Source of the DNA: Amycolatopsis nivea
GTDB lineage: Bacteria > Actinomycetota > Actinomycetes > Mycobacteriales > Pseudonocardiaceae
Length of the DNA: 64,000 bases
Direction of reading: 5' to 3'
NCBI RefSeq assembly: GCF_004522235.1
Contig: NZ_SDLT01000019.1
Location: forward strand, 108,027 to 172,026
Notes under the pieces: model-generated
Database searches by the model: none
The model's input: only the letters and a program-made list of their open reading frames with translations
Told to the model about the DNA's origin: nothing
Position numbers and translations under genes: made by a program
Shown: piece by piece, positions 49,674-57,366 of the stretch
Position numbering within the stretch: position 1 is the stretch's first letter
Layout: each line of letters opens with the position of its first letter

Positions 49674-52058
49674 ATGCCGAGGAGGACCGATGGCCCCATC
49701 CTGCCGAACCTGCGAGAACAGCGGCTCGCGAACGGACGGCCTAGCGTGAGGTTCCGCCGCGACTGCTTCCGCTCGGCACGCGGCTGGTGGCTCCTGACTT
49801 CTTCCGCGATGTCCGGCTTGATCGCCGGGGGCATCGGCGTGTTGTGGATTCCCGGTGCCGCAGCGGCCTCGATAGGCTCAACGGTCGCGGTCGCCGTGTT
49901 CACGGCGACGAGCAGCCGCGGAAAGAAGGTGCTCGAACGACAGGCCGCTCGCCGTGAAACCCTGCCGAGCACGTTGATCGCAATCGGGCCCGACCGGCGA
50001 CCGCGCAAGATTCGAGAGCTCGACGACCCGATCGCGCTGAGGGTCCACCCCGCCGAGGCACTCGTCCACGACATGGCCGGCACGCGAGTGCTCGATCGCA
50101 CCCCGCCCTATATCCGGCGCGACCTGCACGACGAACTCAGCGCCAAGATCCGGCGGGGCCGCTTCGTGCTCGTCGTCGGCGAATCGACCGCAGGAAAGAC
50201 TCGCATGGTCTACGAGGCCGCACGCGCCACCTGCCCAGATCACACGCTGCTCGCCCCTGCGAACCGCGAGGCCTTGGCCGACGTCGCCGAGGCCGTCGCG
50301 GATACGCCCCGCTGCGTGTTGTGGCTGGACGATCTTGAACGCTTCATGGGCGCGGGCGGGTTGACACCGAATCTTCTCGACAGAATCTTGAGCCACCGCC
50401 GGGAGGACGCCGTCATCACAGCGACGATGCGCAGTCCGGAATTCGACCGCTACAGCGCTCGCGAAGAAGGATCTGTACCCGATCACGAACTCGACGCGTG
50501 GAGGGACGCCCGCGACATCCTTCGGCTCGCCGACGTGGTGGAACTGTCCCGCCGCTGGACGGCTGAAGAACTCGCACGCGCCCGTGCCTACGACAACGAC
50601 CCGCGCATCCGCGCAGCATTGCCGAACGTCGGAAAGTTCGGGCTGGCGGAGGTTCTCGCGGCAGGACCCGAGCTCGTGCGCAACTGGCACACCGGATGGG
50701 CACCAGGCGCGCACCCGCGTGGAGCCGCCCTAGTAGCCGCTGCGGTCGATTGCCGACGAGCCGGCGTAGACGAACCAGTCCCCCTGGACCTCCTGATCGA
50801 ACTCAGTCGAAGCCGCTTGAACGATCGCGGCGGCGAGCTGCTGCGCCCCGAGCCGCTCGACGAAGCGCTCGTCTGGGCGACGCGAACCAGTCACGGAGCG
50901 AGCAGCCTGCTTCTTCCCGCCGAACAACCCGATCATTACATCGCGTTCGACTATCTGGTGGACTTGCCGGACTTCGACCTCGCCCCGCTAGCTACTTGGC
51001 GCATTCTCCTCGCAAGAGCGGATCCCCACCAGGCTTTCCGCATCGGCGAAGCAGCAGCACGAACCTTCCAGCACAGCATTGCCGCGGAAGCTTTTCACAA
51101 AGCAGCCGAAAGCGGAATCCACGAAGCCGACATAGCAGCGGAGTTCTACGCCGCCTACGGCGATCAGATGAAAACCAACAATCGACTTGAGAAAATCGTC
51201 GATGACAGACTCGACCGACTCGGCCGACTGCACCCGGAAACTCTCAGCGCCCGACTCAAGCTCACGGAGAGCATCACCGACTCGCCACACTCCGCGGAAG
51301 CGCTGAAAATATTTCCCGAGCTGATCAATGATTTACTTCGCACGGTAGGCGAGCGACACCCGGACACGATCAACGCCAGCCGGTTGCACGCTTACGCGAT
51401 CGGAGTTTGCGGAGACCCCCAGACCGCCATCGAGCTTCTCCGTAAGACGCTTCCCCTGCACCAAGAAGTCTTCGGCGAGGAACATATGTCAACTCTGCTC
51501 ACTCGCCATTACTTGGCGTTTTTCGTCGCCGAAGACGATCCGAGCGGCGCACTGGAGATGCTGGACGACATTCAAGACAGGTACACCCGTGCGTACGGTG
51601 AGAACAGTCCTCGCGTTTTACAAATACGAGACCTGCGCGGAGGAGTGCTCCGCCGGACCGGAGCGGCCGCCGAGAGCACACTATCCTATCTCAGGAGCCT
51701 CCGCGAGGACCGAATAAGAATTATTGGCAGCGACCACGCGCACACCATGGTAAATACTTTCAACATAGTGAGCGTTCTTCTTTCAATGAACCGGAAACAA
51801 GAAGCGAAATCGGCCCTGGACGAGCTGTTGAGCGAATGGATGGGCGACAGTCCCAGCCCGGAAAAGATTCAGCGAGTCGCGGTCCGGCTCACCGGACTTC
51901 GCAGCGAAGGAAGCAGCAGAAGTCTGCCTTCCAGGCGCTACGAAGCGCTCAAATCCCTGCAGATCCTGTCCGTTCTGCGCGGCTGCGACGACGCACTGAC
52001 GAAGCAAGTCGGTTTACTCAATTCTCGTTCTGGCATTTTGCCGGGCCGTCCGAAATAG
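49674..52058 (+). CDS. STAND-like P-loop NTPase with TPR repeats
   Basis: A 794-residue protein from the ATG at 49674 (a TTG at 49587 and a GTG at 49746 are alternatives). Two hydrophobic segments (about 35-80) come first, then an NTPase domain with GESTAGKT at 169-176 and LWLDDLERF with D219-D220. The second half has repeats of the kinesin-light-chain/NB-ARC TPR type, such as RLGRLHPETLSARLKL, TVGERHPDTINAS and VFGEEHMSTL. This architecture suits a membrane-tethered signal-sensing ATPase as found in bacterial immunity. Its second half has visibly lower GC than flanking genes, a sign of transfer. No effector domain is seen. Confidence 0.8.
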   Translation: MPRRTDGPILPNLREQRLANGRPSVRFRRDCFRSARGWWLLTSSAMSGLIAGGIGVLWIPGAAAASIGSTVAVAVFTATSSRGKKVLERQAARRETLPSTLIAIGPDRRPRKIRELDDPIALRVHPAEALVHDMAGTRVLDRTPPYIRRDLHDELSAKIRRGRFVLVVGESTAGKTRMVYEAARATCPDHTLLAPANREALADVAEAVADTPRCVLWLDDLERFMGAGGLTPNLLDRILSHRREDAVITATMRSPEFDRYSAREEGSVPDHELDAWRDARDILRLADVVELSRRWTAEELARARAYDNDPRIRAALPNVGKFGLAEVLAAGPELVRNWHTGWAPGAHPRGAALVAAAVDCRRAGVDEPVPLDLLIELSRSRLNDRGGELLRPEPLDEALVWATRTSHGASSLLLPAEQPDHYIAFDYLVDLPDFDLAPLATWRILLARADPHQAFRIGEAAARTFQHSIAAEAFHKAAESGIHEADIAAEFYAAYGDQMKTNNRLEKIVDDRLDRLGRLHPETLSARLKLTESITDSPHSAEALKIFPELINDLLRTVGERHPDTINASRLHAYAIGVCGDPQTAIELLRKTLPLHQEVFGEEHMSTLLTRHYLAFFVAEDDPSGALEMLDDIQDRYTRAYGENSPRVLQIRDLRGGVLRRTGAAAESTLSYLRSLREDRIRIIGSDHAHTMVNTFNIVSVLLSMNRKQEAKSALDELLSEWMGDSPSPEKIQRVAVRLTGLRSEGSSRSLPSRRYEALKSLQILSVLRGCDDALTKQVGLLNSRSGILPGRPK

Positions 52059-52811
52059 CTCCGCTGGCCCGCGACCCGCGGACGGCAACCAGACCGCGGC
52101 CAACACGCCCGGGCCTGCCGGGGGATCCTGGAAGCGCGCGCACCCCGCGGTGCACAGCCGCACCGTCCGTGACAATCACCCCAACTCAGACCCGACCCGC
52201 AACCGGGCCTCCGAACCCGCCAGAACCAGTCGCACGCCGTGGTACGGCTCTGTCGGCCCCCAACACCAGTCTGGGCTCCGAACACACCTCCCCGCGGAAC
52301 CGGCGAGTGAGAACTTAATCGCACTGCCCAGCAGACTCAGCACCACCCGCTGCAGGACGCCCTAGTCGGTAAAAGACAGACGACTCGCTGCCCTCCCGCA
52401 TCGGACGTGTGCCTCCGCGCGCGACTCGACGCCAGGCAGACTGCATATCGGACCATCATGTGTACGCGATCTCGTAGGGATGCGGTGTGCCAGGCGGCAG
52501 CCGTGAAACACGCTGCCCGAAATGTGAAGACGCCACGGAGCTCCTGGGCAGTCCCAGCGGGGGGATACCGTGAGTGCCTGGTCGCGCGCTCTGTCCCCGC
52601 AGGCATGACCGACTTCATAAACGGCAAGTTCACCGATGACCAGCGCCGCATCCTGGCTTACGCCAAGCAGCACAGAAGCGGTTGACTGGGCTCTTACTCG
52701 GCCTCGACGACTCGCCTGCAGCCGACCAGCTGCAGCAGCGGGCCGCCGAAGACGAACTCAAGTCATCCTCGGCAACCCTGCCGCGGGGACAGCGTGCTCG
52801 GGGACGGGGCA
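52059..52811. other. Non-coding or decayed region
   Basis: About 750 bases with no convincing gene. Short open frames occur on both strands but have mixed composition and no recognisable domain; one at 52407-52685 ends with MTDFINGKFTDDQRRILAY, which could be a remnant. The stretch probably marks the right edge of the island. Confidence 0.5.
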
Positions 52812-52845
52812 CCCGCAGGGGCGGACCTGATCCGTCCCCTGCGGG
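52812..52845 (-). terminator. Hairpin terminator of the nicX-nicE transcript
   Basis: CCCGCAGGGGCGGA and TCCGTCCCCTGCGGG form a GC-rich stem with a one-base bulge around CCTGA, starting 4 bases after the maleate isomerase stop. It is a likely intrinsic-type terminator without a strong U-tract. Confidence 0.65.
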
Positions 52846-52848
52846 CCG

Positions 52849-53610
52849 TTAGACAGCCGCCACCTTCCCGCTCAGCAAATGCCCCGCCCCCGGCACCTCC
52901 GGCCGCACCCCCAGTTCGCTGAGGATCCGGAACGTCGTGGCCGTGGCCGCCGACAGCACCGGGATCCCCACCGCGTCCTGGACCGGCTGGATCGACGGCA
53001 GCGAAGGCATCTGCACGCACGCCGACAGCACCAGCGCGTCCGCCCGGGACAGGTCCAGTTTCCGGTAGTGCGCCAGCAGATCCGCCGGGTCCAGCCGCGC
53101 CACCGCCAGGTTGTCCGGCACCTCCAGCGAGAGCGAGTCGACCACCTCGACGCCCGCGTCCTCCAGGTACTCGACAACAGCCTGCGTCAGCGGCTTCAGG
53201 TACGGCGTCACGATCGCGACCCGCTTCGCCTCCAGCGCGGCGATCCCGGACAGCAGCGCGCCCGCCGACGAGACCACCGGCGCGTCCGAGCCTTCCGCGC
53301 GCAACGCCGAGGCGATCGAATCCTCAGCGGTGCAGTGATAACCCGGCCCCTGCGCCATGATCGCGACCAGGCAGGCAGTCGCGACGACGTCCGGTCGCGC
53401 GTCGGCCAGTTCAGTCGCCGCGCGCTCCGCTTGGGCGTTCATCGCGCGCAACTGCTCCGGCGTCACGTGCTGCATCCGCGCGCGGGCGGAGTGGAAGACG
53501 AACCGGTCCTCCGGGTACCGCTCCTCGCGGGCACGCAGCATCCGCGGCAGCTCGGTTTCCATCGTCAGGTTGGAGCTCGGGACGATCATCCCGATGTGGT
53601 GGTCGGTCAT
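52849..53610 (-). CDS. nicE: Maleate cis-trans isomerase
   Basis: Last step of the nicotinate route: isomerises maleate to fumarate. Asp/Glu racemase fold, 253 residues. It opens with IGMIVPSSNLTMETELPRML, as in maleate isomerases; the two catalytic Cys positions fit ATACLVAIM and LSACVQMPSLP. The ATG at 53608-53610 overlaps the dioxygenase stop (ATGA). Arylmalonate decarboxylase is a relative, but the neighbouring maleamate amidase and dihydroxypyridine dioxygenase fix the role. Confidence 0.9.
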   Translation of the reverse strand: MTDHHIGMIVPSSNLTMETELPRMLRAREERYPEDRFVFHSARARMQHVTPEQLRAMNAQAERAATELADARPDVVATACLVAIMAQGPGYHCTAEDSIASALRAEGSDAPVVSSAGALLSGIAALEAKRVAIVTPYLKPLTQAVVEYLEDAGVEVVDSLSLEVPDNLAVARLDPADLLAHYRKLDLSRADALVLSACVQMPSLPSIQPVQDAVGIPVLSAATATTFRILSELGVRPEVPGAGHLLSGKVAAV

Positions 53611-54653
53611 CGCTTCGCCGCCGGGCGCATGTCCTTCACGGTCAGCTCGCCCGCGTCGACGATCAGCTCGTCGTCGAGGTACAGGCTGTTGCCGCGCATC
53701 GGGATGTCGAAGTGGCACGCCGTGTCGTTCGGGCCGCCGAGTTCGTTGTTCGGGCCGATCGAGAACATCACGTTGCCGTAGAAGCTGCGCAGCTCCATGC
53801 CCATGCCGCCGGGGAACTGGGTCAGGCCGTGCCAGTGCGCCCGCTCGTCGAGGCCCCAGCCGACGTGCGACATGCCGTAGCCGCGCGGGTCGTGGAAGGA
53901 CTCGATGTAGCTGCGCAGCAGGTCGGCGTCGAGGCCGGACGAGCCCGCGCCGCCGCGGATGTCCTGGATGAAGCCCTTTTCGATGGTCAGCTCGACCGGC
54001 GTCTGCACGTAGGTGTTGAACGGCAGCAGCACGTCGCCGGGCGCGAGCACGATCTTGCCGTCCACGCCGTCGTCGGAACCGCCGGTGAACACGAACGCCG
54101 CGGGCCAGTGGTCCCAGCGGCCGGGCTGGTCGGTGTAGCCGTACTCGCTCATCGTCGGGTACACGCCCAGCTGGTAGGTGACGTCCGTGCCGTGCGGGCT
54201 GGTGATCCGCATGGTCTTGGCCTTGGCCAGCAGTTCCGCGCCGATCTCGACGCGCTCGCGCAGTTCCTTCGTCGGCATCAGCCGGGCCAGCAGCTCCGGC
54301 GGCTCGACCGCGGTGAGGATCCGGGTCCCGGCGGCCTGGATCGCGAACTGCTCCTCGCTGAACAGCAGGAACGTGCAGTCCACGACCATGTCCGCGGCCT
54401 TCAGCGCGTCCACCGCGAGCGGCAGCTGGTCAAGACCGGACTGCCCGACCGCCCACGCGCCGGACGCGTTCGCCGGCGACGGCAGCCGCATGTGATAGGT
54501 CGCCGCGCCGAGCTGCTGGGCCGCCCAGAGGAAGGCGTCCGCGTACTCGGCGCGCTCGGCGCCGCGGGTCAGCACGACGACCGTCTCGCCCTCGTGCACG
54601 CCGGAAAAAGTCAGCTGGCGCAAGCAGATGTCGTTGAACAGGTTCTGGTCCAT
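53607..54653 (-). CDS. nicX: 2,5-dihydroxypyridine 5,6-dioxygenase
   Basis: Fe(II) ring-cleaving dioxygenase giving N-formylmaleamate, 348 residues. The metal ligands correspond to H263 (SHVGWG), H314 and D316 (ACHFDIP), which match the H-H-D set known for NicX of Pseudomonas putida. The N-terminal half has the aminopeptidase-like fold of this small family. The gene begins after a 25-bp operator-like motif at 54671-54695 and an AGGAGG-type site (GGAGGTCGCC), and is co-transcribed with the maleate isomerase. Confidence 0.92.
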   Translation of the reverse strand: MDQNLFNDICLRQLTFSGVHEGETVVVLTRGAERAEYADAFLWAAQQLGAATYHMRLPSPANASGAWAVGQSGLDQLPLAVDALKAADMVVDCTFLLFSEEQFAIQAAGTRILTAVEPPELLARLMPTKELRERVEIGAELLAKAKTMRITSPHGTDVTYQLGVYPTMSEYGYTDQPGRWDHWPAAFVFTGGSDDGVDGKIVLAPGDVLLPFNTYVQTPVELTIEKGFIQDIRGGAGSSGLDADLLRSYIESFHDPRGYGMSHVGWGLDERAHWHGLTQFPGGMGMELRSFYGNVMFSIGPNNELGGPNDTACHFDIPMRGNSLYLDDELIVDAGELTVKDMRPAAKR

Positions 54654-54670
54654 GGCGACCTCCTTGATTG

Positions 54671-54695
54671 TCCGAATACGGATTATCCGAGTACG
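54671..54695. promoter_or_regulatory. Operator-like motif upstream of nicX (copy 1)
   Basis: A 25-bp word with two TCCGA(A/G) units 16 bases apart around CGGAT-T-ATCCG. It differs from the copy at 63417-63441 at three positions only. Both lie directly upstream of a nicotinate operon, so they are probably bound by one regulator. Confidence 0.68.
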
Positions 54696-54710
54696 AAAAA
54701 CACGCCGGGG

Positions 54711-55553
54711 TCAGCGGGCGAGCAGGTCTTTCAATGCCGAGCGCAGCGCCTGCAGGGCGGGCCGCGGTTCGTCCCAGAAGATCATGTGCCCGGCGTTTTC
54801 GACGCCGGCGAGCGGATGCTTCGATTTCTCCAGCACCGCGACGTCCGCTGCGGTCACCACCGGGCTGTCCGCGCCGTACAACAGCACGGCGGGTCCCGGA
54901 AGATTTTCCCACAGCGGAAGGAATTCCTCGGATTCGAAACCCGCGTGCGTCGCCGCGATGGCCGCCCGAGAGCACGACGCCAGCCAGCGGGCGCGCAGTT
55001 CCTGTTCCCGGCGCGGCCAGCGCGGCCACGAGGCGGCGACCTCGTCCGCGCTGGTCCCCCGCTGCGCTTGGTCCAATTGGGACTCGAAGACCGCCAGCGA
55101 GGTCGGGTACGGGCGGCCGGGACCGCTCATCGGCGGGTCGGCGAGGACGGTGCCGGCGATCCCGTCGGACAGCGCGGCTTTGGCCGCGATCCGCGCGCCC
55201 ATCGAGTGGCCGAACAACAGCGGCGCGGACAGGTTCAGCTGGTCGACGACCGCTTCGACGTCGGCAGCGTACGCGTCGAGGGCATAGCTCGACCCGTCGT
55301 CGGACAGGCCGCGGCCGCGGACGTCGAGCACCAGCGGACGGACGAGGTCGGTCAGCTCGCGCGCGACGAAGTCCATGGTGATCGCCGGGCTGGTGATCCC
55401 GGGCAGCACCACGAGCGGGACGCCGTCGGCGGGGCCGTAGTCGAGGACGTGCAGCCGGACGGAACCGGACCGCACCCAGACGCTGGCTGCCGGGACGTCC
55501 GCCAGGTCGGCGAGTGCGGGCTGGGTCAGCACCCGGTCGGAAACAGAGGACAT
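54711..55553 (-). CDS. nicD: N-formylmaleamate deformylase (alpha/beta hydrolase)
   Basis: Hydrolyses N-formylmaleamate to maleamate and formate. Alpha/beta hydrolase, 280 residues, with the oxyanion region VVLPGITSPAIT, nucleophile S117 in GHSMG and the catalytic His in NAGHMIFWDEP. Sequence alone would only say esterase; the assignment comes from position between the dioxygenase and the maleamate amidase. The ATG is 10 bases after the amidase stop. It is the last gene of the upstream unit before the nicX promoter. Confidence 0.84.
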   Translation of the reverse strand: MSSVSDRVLTQPALADLADVPAASVWVRSGSVRLHVLDYGPADGVPLVVLPGITSPAITMDFVARELTDLVRPLVLDVRGRGLSDDGSSYALDAYAADVEAVVDQLNLSAPLLFGHSMGARIAAKAALSDGIAGTVLADPPMSGPGRPYPTSLAVFESQLDQAQRGTSADEVAASWPRWPRREQELRARWLASCSRAAIAATHAGFESEEFLPLWENLPGPAVLLYGADSPVVTAADVAVLEKSKHPLAGVENAGHMIFWDEPRPALQALRSALKDLLAR

Positions 55554-55563
55554 GCGGGAACTC

Positions 55564-56223
55564 CTAGCGGGCCTTGGCGAGCAGCTCGACGCCCTCGCCC
55601 AGGCCGATCACGTCGGCGTACTTGGCTTGCAGGTCAAAGAGAGCGGCGTCGTGCGGTCCCCGCGCGCGGTCGCCGCAGGCTTCGCGGACGACCAGGGTGT
55701 TGAAGCCGGATTGGACCGCGTCGACCGCGGTGGCCCGGACGCACCCCGAGGTCGTCGCGCCGCAGACGAGCACGGTGTCCGCACCAAGGCCGGTGAGCAG
55801 CGCGGCGAGGCTCGTTCCGTGGAATGCGGACGCGCCCTTCTTGACGATCAGGTGGTCGCTGTCGTGCCGTTCCAGCCGGGGATCGAGCGCGACCTCGGCG
55901 CTTCCGTCGCGCAGGCTCCGCATGCCGGGTGCCTTGCGCAGCCACGCGATCGCGTCGCCGTCGGCCTCCGCGGGGGTGTAGCTGATCGCGGTGTAGACGA
56001 CCGGGGCTCCGCTCTCGTGGGCGGCCCGGACCAGCGCGTCAGCGGCTTCGACTTCGGCGGAAAGGTCTGCGCCGGAAGGGAATTCCGGTTCGGTGAAACC
56101 GCGAGTCAGGTCGACCACGACCAGCACCGGCGCGGTTCCCCGCGGCACCGCGGCCCCGAACCCCGCGCGGGCGTAGGTCTGGTCAGTCTCGGTGCCGTGC
56201 AGTCCGTTCTCAGGCGCGTTCAC
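55564..56223 (-). CDS. nicF: Maleamate amidohydrolase (isochorismatase-like)
   Basis: Converts maleamate to maleate and ammonia. Cysteine hydrolase of the isochorismatase fold, 219 residues. The catalytic triad is D38 (VVVDLTRGF), K129 or K128 (VKKGASAF) and C161 (TTSGCVRATAVDA), all in the canonical order. The start overlaps the CoxG-like stop region by 14 bases. Nicotinamidase and N-carbamoylsarcosine amidase are relatives; the neighbours support maleamate. Confidence 0.9.
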   Translation of the reverse strand: MNAPENGLHGTETDQTYARAGFGAAVPRGTAPVLVVVDLTRGFTEPEFPSGADLSAEVEAADALVRAAHESGAPVVYTAISYTPAEADGDAIAWLRKAPGMRSLRDGSAEVALDPRLERHDSDHLIVKKGASAFHGTSLAALLTGLGADTVLVCGATTSGCVRATAVDAVQSGFNTLVVREACGDRARGPHDAALFDLQAKYADVIGLGEGVELLAKAR

Positions 56224-56863
56224 GCAGCAGCTCCTTGATCAGTTTGTGCTGCGACCGGACCCGGCCGAGCAGCCAGCCCTGGAACAGCCCGAGTGCGCCA
56301 GCCGCGACGATCGGGAGATAGCGCTTCGCGTTGGGCGGCAACAGCATCGCCAGTCCGTCGAGCGAATCCGAGGCGGGCGCGGCGGCGGCCGCGGGTGTCG
56401 CCGGAGCCGGTGCGGTGCCGCCGTTCTCCAGCAGGGCCCCGAGATTCTGCGCGAACTGCTGGAGGATCCGGTTCGACACCGTGCTGATCGCGCCCTTGCC
56501 GAACTGCGCGATCTTGCCCCGCACCACCAGATCCGTGTGCAGGTTCAGCGCCGAACCCTTCGGACCCGGCACCAGGGTCAGCGTGACGTCCGCTTCGGCG
56601 TCGCCGTTGCCGTGGCTGTCCGCGCCCCGGGCCGACAACCGCAGCCGGCGCTCGCCCTCGGCGATTTCGGTGAATCGCACCTTGCCCGCGTACGCGGCGC
56701 TGACCGGGCCGACCTTGAACTTGACCTTGCCGAGATACGACTCGCCGTCCCGGCCCTCCAGCACCGCGCCGGGCAGGCAGCCCGCGACCCGCTCGACGTC
56801 GTTGAGCAGCGCGAACACCGTGTCCGGATCGCCGGGAAGGTCAAGGGTGTTCTCGAGAATCAT
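56210..56863 (-). CDS. CoxG-like SRPBCC protein
   Basis: A 217-residue protein with an N-terminal START/SRPBCC domain (MILENTLDLPGDPDTVFALLNDVERVAGCLPGA, LGKVKFKVGPVSAAY), the CO dehydrogenase subunit G pattern, an Ala/Pro-rich linker (about 150-170) and a C-terminal hydrophobic helix (YLPIVAAGALGLFQGWLLG). CoxG helps recruit molybdenum hydroxylases to the membrane, which the tail helix here fits. It overlaps the Fe-S subunit by 4 bases (ATGA), supporting a role in the assembly or anchoring of the nicotinate dehydrogenase. Confidence 0.86.
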   Translation of the reverse strand: MILENTLDLPGDPDTVFALLNDVERVAGCLPGAVLEGRDGESYLGKVKFKVGPVSAAYAGKVRFTEIAEGERRLRLSARGADSHGNGDAEADVTLTLVPGPKGSALNLHTDLVVRGKIAQFGKGAISTVSNRILQQFAQNLGALLENGGTAPAPATPAAAAAPASDSLDGLAMLLPPNAKRYLPIVAAGALGLFQGWLLGRVRSQHKLIKELLRERA

Positions 56864-57366
56864 CGGACCGCGTCCTCTTTCCTGCCGGATCCGGCGCACC
56901 GCCGCGCGGCGGTCGCCTCGATCGCGTCCACAATGGTCTGGTATCCGGTGCAGCGGCACAGGTTCGACGACACAGTCTCCCGGATCTCCTCGCGCGTCGG
57001 CGACGGTTCCTGGGCGAGGAATCCTTCGGCGAGCATGAGGAAACCCGGCGTGCAGAAGCCGCACTGCAGACCGTGGTGCTCCGAAAACGCCTGCTGCAGA
57101 TCGTTCGGCTCCTCCGGGGTGCCGAGGTCCTCGACGGTCCGGATCGCGCAGCCTTCCGCCTGCACGGCGTACATCAGGCAGGCGCGCACCGGTTCGCCGT
57201 CGACCAGGATCGTGCACGCCCCGCACACGCCGTGCTCGCAGCCGACGTGCGTGCCGGTGAGGCCCACGTCGTGCCGGAGCACGTCGAGCAGCGTCCACCG
57301 CGGTTCGACGAGCAGTTCGTGCTCCTCGCCGTTGACGGTCAGGACGATCAGCTGTTTGTCGGTCAT
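56860..57366 (-). CDS. Molybdenum hydroxylase [2Fe-2S] subunit
   Basis: Electron-transfer subunit of a xanthine dehydrogenase-type enzyme, 168 residues. The plant-type [2Fe-2S] cysteines are in GCEHGVCGACTIL and ACLMYA, and the second cluster's in QCGFCTPGF and NLCRCTGYQ. Its ATG overlaps the large-subunit stop by 4 bases (ATGA). In this cluster it should serve nicotinate (6-position) hydroxylation. Confidence 0.93.
   Translation of the reverse strand: MTDKQLIVLTVNGEEHELLVEPRWTLLDVLRHDVGLTGTHVGCEHGVCGACTILVDGEPVRACLMYAVQAEGCAIRTVEDLGTPEEPNDLQQAFSEHHGLQCGFCTPGFLMLAEGFLAQEPSPTREEIRETVSSNLCRCTGYQTIVDAIEATAARRCAGSGRKEDAVR

Noticed and set aside
52407..52685. A 92-codon frame in the gap before the nicotinate cluster
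   Set aside because: Mixed Cys/Arg-rich composition, no ribosome site and no recognisable domain; treated as possible remnant only.
53607..54653. Leucyl aminopeptidase-like annotation for the nicX product
   Set aside because: The fold family is related, but the H263, H314 and D316 set and the neighbours fit dihydroxypyridine dioxygenase.
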